In this document: positions 38,293 through 48,384 of the stretch, one piece after another
Layout of the letters: each line of letters begins with the position of its first letter
Numbering within the stretch: position 1 is the stretch's first letter
Program-made: the position numbers and the translations under genes
NCBI RefSeq assembly: GCF_004331345.1
Contig: NZ_SJJZ01000004.1
Coordinates: forward strand, 1-64,000
Reading direction: 5' to 3'
Source: Kribbella soli
GTDB taxonomy: Bacteria > Actinomycetota > Actinomycetes > Propionibacteriales > Kribbellaceae
Length of the DNA stretch: 64,000 nt
The notes under the pieces: model-generated
Seen by the model: only the letters and a program-made list of their open reading frames with translations
The model's database searches: none
What the model was told of the DNA's origin: nothing

Positions 38293-39288
38293 TCAGGCGG
38301 AGACGGGTGCGGTGGCCTCGCGGTCCGATTCGTCGATGTCGCCGTACTCGCCGTGACGGTAGGCCCGGCGGCCGAGGGTCCAGACGTAGGTGAAGAATGC
38401 CAGCTCGGCGAGGATGCCGATGGTGATCCGGACCGGGCCGGGCAGGAACGGTGTGACGAAGGCTTCGATCAGGCCGGTGACGAGGAGGACCGCGGCGAGG
38501 CCGATCGCCATCCCGACGGTGGCGCGGCCGGTCTGGGCGACGGACTGCATGCGGGTCCGCGGCCCCGGGACGACCCACGACCAACCGAGCCGCAGGCCGG
38601 CTGCGGTCGCGATGAACACCGCGGTCAGCTCGAGCAGACCGTGCGGGGTGATCAGGCTGAAGAACAGACCGCCCTTGTCGTGGCTGATCATCAGCCCCGC
38701 GCTGAGGCCGAGGTTGAGCGCGTTGTCCCAGAGGATGAACACGGACGGGATCAGCAGGATGCCGAGCGCCAGTACGGCGGCACTGATCGTCGCGTTGTTG
38801 ATCCAGACACGGAGTGCGAAGTCCTGTGCGGGGTTCTCCGAGTAGTACGCCTCGAAGTCGTGCTCGACGAGCTGCTTGATCTGGTCCGGCGTAGCGATCG
38901 AGTCCACCACCTCCGGGTGCGCCAGCACCCGCCAGGCGGCCCAGGCCGCGACCAGGTAGAAGAGCAGACCGATGGTGACCCACCAGCGTCTGGACGCGTA
39001 GAGCGCGGCCGGGAAGCTGACCAGGAAGTACTTCGAGATGTCACGCCAGACGGGCGCCTGTGCACCTGTCACGGCACCACGGGCGTCGGCGATCAGCCCG
39101 GACAGGCGACCGATCGACACCGGATCCGCTCCGGCTGCTCGCAGCGCGGCCAGGTGGGTGCCGACACGCTGGTAGAGCACTACAAGCTCTTCGGCCTCCG
39201 CACCGGACAGGCGGCGCTGGCGACGGGTCAGGTGGGCCAGGCGGTCCCACTGCGGCTGGTGCACCGAGACAAACGCTTCTACGTCCAC
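38293..39288 (-). CDS. SpoIIM/DUF95 family membrane protein
   Basis: The 331-residue protein has an N-terminal soluble part (WDRLAHLTRRQRRLSGAEAEEL) and at least four helices; motifs include AYYSENPAQDFALRVWINN and FFSLITPHGLLELTAVFIA, diagnostic of the stage II sporulation M/DUF95 family. In sporulating Firmicutes SpoIIM is part of the engulfment complex; here, in a non-endospore former, it belongs to the DUF58-MoxR neighbourhood. I chose GTG 39288 (MDVEAFVSVHQPQWDRL) because GGAGGAGG is 5 nt upstream. It is divergent from the RDD gene. Confidence 0.9.
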   Translation of the reverse strand: MDVEAFVSVHQPQWDRLAHLTRRQRRLSGAEAEELVVLYQRVGTHLAALRAAGADPVSIGRLSGLIADARGAVTGAQAPVWRDISKYFLVSFPAALYASRRWWVTIGLLFYLVAAWAAWRVLAHPEVVDSIATPDQIKQLVEHDFEAYYSENPAQDFALRVWINNATISAAVLALGILLIPSVFILWDNALNLGLSAGLMISHDKGGLFFSLITPHGLLELTAVFIATAAGLRLGWSWVVPGPRTRMQSVAQTGRATVGMAIGLAAVLLVTGLIEAFVTPFLPGPVRITIGILAELAFFTYVWTLGRRAYRHGEYGDIDESDREATAPVSA

Positions 39289-39358
39289 CGCCACCTCCTC
39301 CACCCGACTGATGGCAGACTAACCGGACCGAGTGTCTATCGAGGAGGGGGGCGACGAA

Positions 39359-40372
39359 GTGTCGCAGCTGGTCACCGGCGAAGCGGTCGTCCTCCAGGTG
39401 CGGATCGCCCGGATGCCGACGCGGGCGCTGGCCTGTGCGATCGACATGGCACTGCAGGGCATCGTCCTGACCGTACTGATCGCGCTGCTGGCCGGATTCC
39501 TGTTCGGGAGCGAGGCCAGTGAGGCGCTGGCGGTCGCGCTGATCTTCATCGTCGTACTGCTCGTGGTGGTCGGCTACCGGGTCGTGATGGAGACGCTCAC
39601 CCGGGGGCGGACGCTGGGCAAGATGGTGCTCGGGCTGAAGGTGGTGCGCGACGACGGCAGCTCGATCCGGTTCCGGCACGCGCTGGTGCGGACGCTGATG
39701 TGGGTCTTCGTCGACTTCGCGCCGTGGTTCGCGGCCTGCCCCGGGATCGTGGCGAGCCTGATGAACAAGCAGGGCAAGCGGATCGGGGACATGGTCGCCG
39801 GTACGGTCGTCATTCGCGAGCGGCACCAATCGATGGCGTCGCCGCCGCTGTTCGTCCCCGGCCACCTGGTCCAGTGGGCGCAATCGCTCGAACTGTCACG
39901 GCTGTCCGACGAGCTGGCCAACGCGGCTCGCGACTACCTGGCCCGGTACGCCGAGCTCCTCCCCGGCCCGCAACACGCCCTCGGCGAGGCGCTGGCCGCC
40001 CGCGTAGCCGCTGTCATCGCCCCCGCACCGCCGACCCAGATCATCGCGCCCGCCTACCTCTCCGCAGTCCTCGCCGAACGCCGCCGCCGCGAACTCCAGC
40101 GCCTCTCCACCCAACGCCCCACCCAAACCGGCCCCTTCGCCCCCAACCCGTACGCCGTCCCCGCGCTGTCCCTGCCGACACCCGCAGGCACCCCGTCGTA
40201 CGCGATTCCCGCCGGCCCGTTCGCCCCGCCAAGCCCGTACGGCGTCCTCCCACCCCCGCCCGCCCCGGGCCCGTTCGCCCCGCCCGCACCACCGTCAGCA
40301 ACCCGCCCCGCAACAGTCAACGCCCAAGGCTGGGCCGCCCCAGGCAGCAACGAATCAAGCGAGTGGTCCTGA
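39359..40372 (+). CDS. RDD family membrane protein with Pro-rich tail
   Basis: The protein has 337 residues from the GTG at 39359, which has GGAGGGGG about 9 nt upstream; an earlier GTG at 39332 is less likely. The RDD domain covers the first ~150 residues (ARMPTRALACAIDMALQG, TRGRTLGKMVLGLKVVRDDG, INKQGKRIGDMVAGT-like end). The C-terminal ~100 residues are Pro/Ala-rich low complexity. It is a usual partner of SpoIIM/DUF95. RDD proteins may act in ion transport or envelope stress; the function here is unproven. Confidence 0.88.
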   Translation: MSQLVTGEAVVLQVRIARMPTRALACAIDMALQGIVLTVLIALLAGFLFGSEASEALAVALIFIVVLLVVVGYRVVMETLTRGRTLGKMVLGLKVVRDDGSSIRFRHALVRTLMWVFVDFAPWFAACPGIVASLMNKQGKRIGDMVAGTVVIRERHQSMASPPLFVPGHLVQWAQSLELSRLSDELANAARDYLARYAELLPGPQHALGEALAARVAAVIAPAPPTQIIAPAYLSAVLAERRRRELQRLSTQRPTQTGPFAPNPYAVPALSLPTPAGTPSYAIPAGPFAPPSPYGVLPPPPAPGPFAPPAPPSATRPATVNAQGWAAPGSNESSEWS

Positions 40373-40412
40373 CCGCCGGGACATCCTCGGCGACTGAATC
40401 TGCAGGCATGCG

Positions 40413-40456
40413 AAACCCCCTCCGAAGGGCCGTTTCCGGCCGTTCGGAGGGGGTTT
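40413..40456. terminator. Bidirectional terminator between RDD gene and sahH
   Basis: A perfect 14-bp stem (AAACCCCCTCCGAA / TTCGGAGGGGGTTT) encloses a smaller nested hairpin and ends in TTTT on the plus strand. It separates two convergent genes. This is the clearest intrinsic terminator in the window. Confidence 0.92.
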
Positions 40457-40465
40457 TGCCTGCGC

Positions 40466-41902
<1,437 letters not shown>

Positions 41903-41984
41903 GCCGCTCCCCTGAAGACTGTGATTGATACCGACCTGAGCCTAGAGGGCCGAGCCACGCGGTTTGATCGCTCCAGGCGCATTT

Positions 41985-42002
41985 TTGACACCGAAATGTC
42001 AA
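41985..42002. promoter_or_regulatory. Inverted repeat between ahcY and merR
   Basis: TTGACA and TGTCAA (41985-41990, 41997-42002) form an inverted repeat with a 6-bp spacer in the 110-bp divergent region, 10 bp before the merR ATG. MerR regulators bind such dyads. It may control merR, ahcY or both. Confidence 0.55.
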
Positions 42003-42012
42003 GATTGATGCT

Positions 42013-42372
42013 ATGCGCATCACCGAGGCCGCTCGCCAGCTGGGTACCACTCCGCGCATGCTGCGCTACCGGGAGGCACTCGGGCTGCTCCCCCGCTCCC
42101 GTTCCGAACACACGGCGCAGCGCCAGTACGACGAACGCGACCTGGCCGCCGTCCAGCTGGCGCTCGACCTCGAACGCCGGTATGACGTGACACCGGCCGC
42201 GCTCGCCTTCGCACTGAGAGCGCTCGCCGAACCGTCCGTGGCCGCGGACATCCGCAACCTCGGGTACCGCACCGGCCGCCTCACCGCCCCACCCACCCAG
42301 GCGCAGATCGACCGCGACCGCGCGCTCAGATGGCTGGGACGTTCCGGCGTACTCCCACCCAAACCCCGCTGA
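42013..42372 (+). CDS. MerR family transcriptional regulator
   Basis: The 119-residue protein has the MerR helix-turn-helix (MRITEAARQLGTTPRMLRYRE), but the family Tyr in RYYE is missing: here RYRE. It has RQYDERDLAAVQLALDLERR and no long effector domain or Cys metal site. The sensed signal is unknown. A ribosome site is not visible. It diverges from ahcY. Confidence 0.85.
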   Translation: MRITEAARQLGTTPRMLRYREALGLLPRSRSEHTAQRQYDERDLAAVQLALDLERRYDVTPAALAFALRALAEPSVAADIRNLGYRTGRLTAPPTQAQIDRDRALRWLGRSGVLPPKPR

Positions 42373-42505
42373 CCTCCGAGGCCGGCCTGCTTACCTGGTT
42401 CCACGGGCGTAGATTGGGTACCGAAGTGTCACGCTCCGCCAGATCCGGAGCGGTGCTGCCCCAGCCCCCGGCGCACGCCGACGGAGTACTTGCGGGGTGT
42501 CGATC

Positions 42506-43447
42506 ATGGCTACAGCGGCAGTTCCTGACAATGCGGCGCCCGGCGAGTTCCAAGCCGTCGGCGGACGGCTCGAGCGCGGGCTCATCTGGGTGTTCATCGT
42601 CGTGCCCACTCTCGCGCTGGTGCCGGGGATGTTCTTCGCCTGGGGCGGATGGATCGGCTGGCACGACATCGTTCTGCTGGTCGTGTTCTACGTGATCACC
42701 ACCACCGGCATCGGCGCCGGCTACCACCGCTGCCTCACCCACGGTGCCTTCAAGACCAAGCGTGGTCTCAAGATCGCACTCGCGATCGCCGGCAGCCTGG
42801 CTCTCGAGGGGCCTGCCATCCGCTGGGTGGCCGACCACCGCAAGCATCACAAGTTCTCCGACCGCGAGGGAGATCCGCACTCGCCCTGGCGCTACGGCAC
42901 CTCGGCCTGGGCGGTGACCAAGGGATTCATCTTCGCCCATGCCGGGTGGGTGCTCTGGGGTTCGGATCGCGCCGACCCCAAGCACTACGCACCGGACCTC
43001 CTGCGCGACCGCGACCTGGCCGCGATCTCGCGACAGTTCCGGAGCCTCGCCGCGGTCTCCCTGCTGGCACCCGCGATCATCGGCGGGCTGTGGGACAGGT
43101 CGTGGCACGGCGCCGCGACCGGATTCTTCTGGGGCACGCTGGTCCGCGTCGCGCTGATGCACCACGTCACGTTCTCGATCAACTCGATCTGTCACGTCAC
43201 CGGCAAGAAACCGTTCGACGCCCGCGACCGGTCGGGCAACGTCTGGTGGCTTGCCATCCTCAGCCAGGGCGAGTCATGGCACAACCTGCACCACGCCGAC
43301 CCGACCTGCGCACGCCACGGCGTACTCAAGGGACAGATCGACGTGAATGCCTGGATCATCAGGCGATTCGAACAGCTCGGCTGGGCGTACGACGTCAGAT
43401 GGCCCGACCAGGACCGCCTCGAGAGGAAACGTGCCGCAGCACCCTGA
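42506..43447 (+). CDS. Acyl-CoA/fatty acid desaturase (delta-9 type)
   Basis: The 313-residue membrane di-iron desaturase has all three His boxes: HRCLTH, HRKHHKFSD and HNLHHADP, between about four helices (GLIWVFIVVPTLALVPGMFF and others). The order and GHEHR-less N terminus match stearoyl-CoA desaturases. The enzyme introduces a double bond in a saturated acyl chain and adjusts membrane fluidity. I prefer ATG 42506, since GGGG is 8 nt before it; a GTG at 42497 overlaps that site. It is convergent with the cation efflux gene. Confidence 0.92.
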   Translation: MATAAVPDNAAPGEFQAVGGRLERGLIWVFIVVPTLALVPGMFFAWGGWIGWHDIVLLVVFYVITTTGIGAGYHRCLTHGAFKTKRGLKIALAIAGSLALEGPAIRWVADHRKHHKFSDREGDPHSPWRYGTSAWAVTKGFIFAHAGWVLWGSDRADPKHYAPDLLRDRDLAAISRQFRSLAAVSLLAPAIIGGLWDRSWHGAATGFFWGTLVRVALMHHVTFSINSICHVTGKKPFDARDRSGNVWWLAILSQGESWHNLHHADPTCARHGVLKGQIDVNAWIIRRFEQLGWAYDVRWPDQDRLERKRAAAP

Positions 43448-43456
43448 CAGTCGGTG

Positions 43457-44416
43457 TCAGTGCGAGGGCGCTTCCGGTACGGCGGGACGCTCGTCGGGGA
43501 CGTAGTTCTCCTGGAAGACGTCGGGCTCGAGGTAGATGTGCTTGCTCATCGGCTCGACCTCGCGGATCGCGCGTTCGGCCGCGTCGATGATCTCGGCGAC
43601 GACGGCCGCGTCGGTGGTCGGCTCGACGCCGAGCTTCGCGGCGACCAGGACCTCCTCGGGGCCGAGGTGCAGGGTCTTGATGTGGATCAGGCGCTGCACG
43701 CCGGCGGTGTTCTCGATCGCGGCGACGATCTTCTGCTGCGCCTCGCGGGTCGCGGACTCACCCAGCAGCAGCGACTTCATCTCGATCGCCAGGAAGATCG
43801 CCACGGCCACCAGCAGCACGCCGATCGCCATCGAACCCAGGCCGTCGAACACACCGTTGCCGGTGGCAAGCGTCAGTGCGACGCCGATCAGCGCCAGCAC
43901 CAGACCGGTGAGCGCCGCGAAGTCCTCCAGCAGGATGACCGGCAGCTCCGGGGCCCGCGCGTTCCGGACGAACCGCACCCAGCGCACCTGCCCGCGCACC
44001 TTGTTCGCCTCGACGATCGCGGTCCGGAACGACAGGCTCTCCATCACGATCGCGACCACCAGCACGACGACCGGGACCCACTTCCAGTGGTCGATGCCGT
44101 GCGGGTCGTGCACCTTGTGGTAGCCCTCGTAGAGCGCGAACAGACCACCCACGCTGAACAGCACGATCGACACGATGAACGAGTAGACGTACCGCTCCCG
44201 GCCGAACCCGAACTGGTGCAGCTCGTCGGCCGCCCGCTTGGCCCGCTGGCCGCCGACCAGCAGCAGCACCTGGTTGCCCGCGTCGGCGAGCGAGTGGATC
44301 GCCTCGGCCAGCATCGACGCCGACTGGGTCAGCGCCCAGGCGGCGAACTTGGTGATCGCGATCCCGGTGTTCGCCAGCAAAGCCGCGACAACGGCCTTGT
44401 TCCCGCCACCAGCCAT
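43457..44416 (-). CDS. Cation diffusion facilitator family transporter
   Basis: The 319-residue proton-coupled metal efflux protein has six helices and the HSLADAGNQVLLL segment in the second, with ESLSFRTAIVEANK before a cytoplasmic region. The ATG at 44416 has GGAGGATT upstream. The C-terminal domain is the short ferredoxin-like dimerisation domain (IKTLHLGPEEVLVAAKLGVEP). The metal, Zn or Mn/Fe, is not predictable. It lies 28 bp after manA and is probably co-transcribed. Confidence 0.9.
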   Translation of the reverse strand: MAGGGNKAVVAALLANTGIAITKFAAWALTQSASMLAEAIHSLADAGNQVLLLVGGQRAKRAADELHQFGFGRERYVYSFIVSIVLFSVGGLFALYEGYHKVHDPHGIDHWKWVPVVVLVVAIVMESLSFRTAIVEANKVRGQVRWVRFVRNARAPELPVILLEDFAALTGLVLALIGVALTLATGNGVFDGLGSMAIGVLLVAVAIFLAIEMKSLLLGESATREAQQKIVAAIENTAGVQRLIHIKTLHLGPEEVLVAAKLGVEPTTDAAVVAEIIDAAERAIREVEPMSKHIYLEPDVFQENYVPDERPAVPEAPSH

Positions 44417-44444
44417 GGTTGTTCGAATCCTCCGGAAAAGAGTT

Positions 44445-45611
44445 TCAGCGTGCGGACACGACGAACGCCGTGCCGGAACCACGCAGGGTACAGGGTCCTT
44501 CGGTTCCCGAGGCGAACGCTGATTGCCCTGCGGACAACTTCACAGCAGATTCTTTGCCGACAGCATCGACCGTCCCGTCGACGCAGCAGACGATCCGCGG
44601 CCCGGCACCGTCCAGCGTGCGTTCGTCGGACGCCAGATCGACACGGTGCACAGCGAAGTACTCGCAGCCCGTCTCGTACGCCGCGACGCCGTCGCCGACC
44701 GTGGTCGCGGTGAGCACCGGATCGGCGAGCGGCTCGAAGTCCACCACCGAAACCAACTCCGGTACGTCGACGTGCTTGCTCGTCAGCCCACCTCGCAGCA
44801 CGTTGTCCGAGTTGGCCATCACCTCGAACCCGAGCCCCCGCAGGTACGCGTGCACGTTCCCGGCCGGCAGGTACACCGCGTCGAACCGCTGCAACCGCAC
44901 CCGGTTCAGCAGCAGGGCCGCGAGTACGCCGGGATCGTCCGGGAAATCCGCACACAGCCGGGACATGGTCTCGCGCTCCATCGCGAACGCGTCACCGGTA
45001 TAGGTGTCGATCGCGAAACCCAGGGCAGCGACCAGCGGACGGATCGCGTCCCGGTCACGGCTCATGAAATCGGTGAACGCCTCGCGCAGCTTGCCGTTCC
45101 GCAGCAGGTCCGTCAGCTCGCCGAAGCCGGCGGCTCCCAAGGAGTCCAGCAGCGCGACCGTGCTCTCCAGCGGCCGGAAACCGACCAGTGCGTCGAACGG
45201 CTCGAGCGCGATCAGGATCTCCGGCTTCGGCCAGGCGTCCTTGTAGTTCCGGTCCGCGGCATCCAGGGGGATCCCGTCCGCCTCGTCCCGCTGGTACCCG
45301 TCGATCGCCTGGTCCCGGGACGGGTGCGCCTGGATCGACAACGGCTGCGCGGCCGCGAGCAGCTTCGCGAGGAACGGGAACCGGCCCTCGAACCGCTCGG
45401 CCGTCTCCGCGCCCAGCACCGCGGCCGGGTCGGCGGACACCACGTCGTACAAGGTGTCACCGTTCGGCAGCACCGAGGGCGCGGACTCGTGGGCGCCCAT
45501 CCACATCTCGGCCTGCGGCTCGCCGTCCGGCTGCACCCCGAGCAGTTCGGGGAGGGCGGTCGGCGAACCCCACGCGTAGTCGCGAATGGTGTTCTGGAGC
45601 GGGACTACCAC
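44445..45611 (-). CDS. manA: Mannose-6-phosphate isomerase, class I
   Basis: The 388-residue zinc enzyme interconverts fructose-6-phosphate and mannose-6-phosphate, feeding GDP-mannose for glycans and mannosylated lipids. Zinc ligands lie in PLSIQAHPSRDQA and in KPEILIALEPFDALVGF; the substrate loop is NYKDAWPKPE. The start is GTG 45611 with GGAGG upstream and overlaps the SIS gene stop by 7 bp. It follows manB, Trm112 and SIS in one operon. Confidence 0.95.
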   Translation of the reverse strand: MVVPLQNTIRDYAWGSPTALPELLGVQPDGEPQAEMWMGAHESAPSVLPNGDTLYDVVSADPAAVLGAETAERFEGRFPFLAKLLAAAQPLSIQAHPSRDQAIDGYQRDEADGIPLDAADRNYKDAWPKPEILIALEPFDALVGFRPLESTVALLDSLGAAGFGELTDLLRNGKLREAFTDFMSRDRDAIRPLVAALGFAIDTYTGDAFAMERETMSRLCADFPDDPGVLAALLLNRVRLQRFDAVYLPAGNVHAYLRGLGFEVMANSDNVLRGGLTSKHVDVPELVSVVDFEPLADPVLTATTVGDGVAAYETGCEYFAVHRVDLASDERTLDGAGPRIVCCVDGTVDAVGKESAVKLSAGQSAFASGTEGPCTLRGSGTAFVVSAR

Positions 45612-46678
45612 GCTGGGTCCTCCGAGGGCATCCCTGGCTCGACCGGATCGTCGGTCGCCGTACCGTAGCGGCCGAGACCGATCCCGAGGTACGCCGCGGC
45701 GTACCGGCCGTGCTGGGTCAGGGCGGCGTACCGGGCGATGTCCGTGCCGTTTGCCTGCGTCACCGTGTGGACGCGGACGTCGTGCGCCTGCGCCTTCTCC
45801 TCCAGCTTGCGGCGGTTCTCGGCGACACCCGAGTCCTCCACGCCGTCGTCCAGGATGATCAGCGCCGGCCGCAGCTCCTCCGCCTTGTCGAACGGGTCCG
45901 CGAACAGGTCCCGCGGCGGCTGGTTGAGCACCGGCAGCAGGTGGCCCGCGTCAGCGGCCAGAGCGGGCCGACCGCTCGCCAGCCGCAACGCCTCGACCAC
46001 ACGCCGCGCTGCCCGCGCTGCGAGCACCGAGCCACCCCACACCAGCGGCAATGCGTCCGCGAGCACCAGCGCGAGGTCCTTGGCCGGGTTGGAGGCCACG
46101 TCCGTGTTGGGCGAGCACTCGATCGCTACCTCGTCCAGCATCGACGCGACGGCCTTGTGATCCACCTCCGGCCCCAGGTCCATCTGGTGCAGTGCCTGCA
46201 GTACGGCGACCGCGGACGCCAACTGGTCGTCGGACTGGGACGGCAGCCGGATCGCGTGCCGCAGACCGGCCGAGGCGATCGCCACAGGTGAGTCCTCCGG
46301 CGCGGCCACCATCAGCCCGCAACCCCGCCGTACCGCTTCGCCGGCAGCCGAGACCGCGTCGAGGTCCTCGGAAGCGCCGGCGAGTACGACGACCAGGTCG
46401 AGCGGACCTGCCCAGCCGGGCAGGCCCGGACCGGGCCAGGCGAGGAACGGAACCGGGCAGACCGGCTCCAGCACCGCCCGGACCAGCCGGGCGTCCAGGC
46501 CGGCCGCCACCACTGCGCGGGGGCGGAAGCCGTCGGACTCCACCTTGGCCAGCACGTCCTCGGCCGCTTCCAGTTCGGCGCGGACCCGGGCGCCGGCCAT
46601 CGCCAGCCGGCGCAGCAGGTGGTCCGCCGCCTGAAGTGCGGCCGGGTCGTCCAGCCGGGTGTCGTCGAAGACGCTCAT
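45605..46678 (-). CDS. SIS domain (bifunctional PGI/PMI-like) protein
   Basis: The 357-residue protein has the sugar isomerase fold (PLDLVVVLAGASEDLDAVSAAGEAVRRG, then AGLRHAIRLPSQSDDQLASA). It corresponds by position to M. tuberculosis Rv3256c, between manA and manB. The C-terminal part, VTQANGTDIARYAALTQHGRYAAAYLGIG, resembles bifunctional phosphoglucose/phosphomannose isomerases. Activity is unproven, and key substrate residues cannot be judged here. Confidence 0.85.
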   Translation of the reverse strand: MSVFDDTRLDDPAALQAADHLLRRLAMAGARVRAELEAAEDVLAKVESDGFRPRAVVAAGLDARLVRAVLEPVCPVPFLAWPGPGLPGWAGPLDLVVVLAGASEDLDAVSAAGEAVRRGCGLMVAAPEDSPVAIASAGLRHAIRLPSQSDDQLASAVAVLQALHQMDLGPEVDHKAVASMLDEVAIECSPNTDVASNPAKDLALVLADALPLVWGGSVLAARAARRVVEALRLASGRPALAADAGHLLPVLNQPPRDLFADPFDKAEELRPALIILDDGVEDSGVAENRRKLEEKAQAHDVRVHTVTQANGTDIARYAALTQHGRYAAAYLGIGLGRYGTATDDPVEPGMPSEDPAW

Positions 46679-46688
46679 CAGCTCACTG

Positions 46689-46892
46689 TCAGCTCTCTGT
46701 CGCGGCTGTTTCCCGGGTGTCCCGGGCCTCGTCGATCAGCAGCACCGGGATGTCGTCACGCACCGGGTACGCCAGCCCGCAGGCGGCGTTGGTGCAGATC
46801 AGCTCGTTCGCCTCGTCGTCCACGCGGAACTCCGAGCGGCACTTCGGGCAGACCAGGATGCTCAGCAGGTCCGGGTCCAGATTGACTGCCAT
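46689..46892 (-). CDS. Trm112 family zinc-binding protein
   Basis: The 67-residue protein has four Cys (C15, C18, C33, C38: LVCPKC and ICTNAAC) and the closing DDIPVLLIDEA typical of Trm112-like proteins. In eukaryotes they activate methyltransferases; in actinobacteria the role is unclear. It abuts manB, with no gap. Confidence 0.92.
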   Translation of the reverse strand: MAVNLDPDLLSILVCPKCRSEFRVDDEANELICTNAACGLAYPVRDDIPVLLIDEARDTRETAATES

Positions 46893-48278
46893 TCAGTTCT
46901 CCTCCACCGATGCGCCGGTGATCAGGGCCAGTACTTCGTCGCGGACGCGTTCCATCTCCGGGCGGTCCGCCGCCTCGACGTTCAGCCGCAGCAACGGCTC
47001 CGTGTTCGACGCACGGACGTTGAACCACCACTGTCCCGCCGACACAGTCAACCCGTCCAGATGGTCGACGGTCACGCCGTCGACGCCAGAATACGTATCT
47101 TCGATCGCCGCGACGGTCGCCGCCGCGTCGTCGACCTTGTTGTTGATCTCGCCGGACGCGACGTACCGCTCGAACTCGGCGAACAGCTCGCTGGCCGGCC
47201 TGTCCTGCTCACCGAGCGCGGCGAGGACGTGCAGCGCGGCCAGCATGCCGGTGTCGGCGCGCCAGAAGTCGCGGAAGTAGTAGTGCGCGGAGTGTTCGCC
47301 GCCGAACACCGCGTCGGTCTCGGCCATCTTCTGCTTGATGTACGAGTGGCCGACGCGCGCGCGGACCGGCGTACCGCCGTGCTCGGTGATCAGCTCCGGG
47401 ACGGCCTTCGAGGTGATCAGGTTGTGGATGACGGCCGAACCGGGGTGCTTCGCGAGCTCCCGGACGGCGACCGCGCCGGTGATCGCGCTCGGTGAGATCG
47501 GGTCGCCCTTCTCGTCCACCACGAAGCAGCGGTCCGCGTCGCCGTCGAAGGCGAGGCCGAGGTCGGCGCCGGTCTCGCGGACCTTGGCCTGCAGGTCGAC
47601 CAGGTTCTTCGGGTCGAGCGGGTTGGCCTCGTGGTTCGGGAAGCTGCCGTCGAGTTCGAAGTACATCGGGACGATCGTCACCGGGCCCTCGGCGAACACG
47701 GCCGGGACGGTGTGGCCGCCCATGCCGTTGCCGGCGTCGACGACCACGGTGAGCGGCCGGATCCCGCTCAGGTCGACCAGGTGGTGCAGGTGGTCGGCGT
47801 ACGCGGTCAGCAGGTCCTTCTGGGTGACGTGGCCCGGGGCGGACCCGGTCGCCGGGCCCTCGGTCAGGGCCTTGGCGACCAGGTCGGCGATGTCGCGCAG
47901 CCCCGAGTCGGAGCCGACCGGGGCAGCGCCCGCGCGGCACATCTTGATGCCGTTGTACTGCGCCGGGTTGTGGCTGGCGGTGAACATCGCGCCGGGCAGG
48001 TCGAGCCGCCCGGACGCGAAGTACAGCTGGTCGGTGGACGCCAGGCCGATGTCGATCACGTCCGCGCCGGTGCTGGCCACGCCCTCGGCGAACGCGGCCG
48101 CCAGCGCCGGGCTGGACGGCCGCATGTCGTACCCGACGACGACCGCGCCGGGGCCGCCGAGCACGTCCAGGACCTCGACGAACGCAGCCCCCGTCGCCCG
48201 GGCCACCGACTCGTCGAACTGGTCCGGCACAACCCCCCGGACGTCATAAGCCTTGAAGATCCCCGCAACATCAACCAT
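46893..48278 (-). CDS. manB: Phosphomannomutase/phosphoglucomutase
   Basis: The 461-residue enzyme of the alpha-D-phosphohexomutase family interconverts mannose-6- and mannose-1-phosphate. The phosphoserine is S102 in MFTASHNPAQYNG, the Mg-binding loop is FDGDADRC (about residue 244), and the sugar and phosphate sites GGEHSAHYYFRDF and RASNTEPLLRLN are present. It is the first gene of manB-Trm112-SIS-manA-CDF. Confidence 0.95.
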   Translation of the reverse strand: MVDVAGIFKAYDVRGVVPDQFDESVARATGAAFVEVLDVLGGPGAVVVGYDMRPSSPALAAAFAEGVASTGADVIDIGLASTDQLYFASGRLDLPGAMFTASHNPAQYNGIKMCRAGAAPVGSDSGLRDIADLVAKALTEGPATGSAPGHVTQKDLLTAYADHLHHLVDLSGIRPLTVVVDAGNGMGGHTVPAVFAEGPVTIVPMYFELDGSFPNHEANPLDPKNLVDLQAKVRETGADLGLAFDGDADRCFVVDEKGDPISPSAITGAVAVRELAKHPGSAVIHNLITSKAVPELITEHGGTPVRARVGHSYIKQKMAETDAVFGGEHSAHYYFRDFWRADTGMLAALHVLAALGEQDRPASELFAEFERYVASGEINNKVDDAAATVAAIEDTYSGVDGVTVDHLDGLTVSAGQWWFNVRASNTEPLLRLNVEAADRPEMERVRDEVLALITGASVEEN

Positions 48279-48384
48279 GCACGGACCCTATCCGCCCCGC
48301 CGGAAAACCTGCATCTCACCCTCGATCCGGGCATGCTGCCCCTAACGTTCCGTATGTTCGGGACTGGGTGGGGGTGGCGAAAGA

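Noticed and set aside
41903-42012. Possible SAH riboswitch upstream of ahcY
   Set aside because: Short GGAGCG and GGCTCGG words appear on the minus strand, but I could not find the matching pseudoknot strand or the expected stems in this 110-bp gap.
44417-44440. T-loop-like GTTCGAATCC suggesting a tRNA
   Set aside because: The flanking bases do not form a 5-bp T stem, and no acceptor or anticodon arm is present. It is the ribosome-site region of the cation transporter gene.
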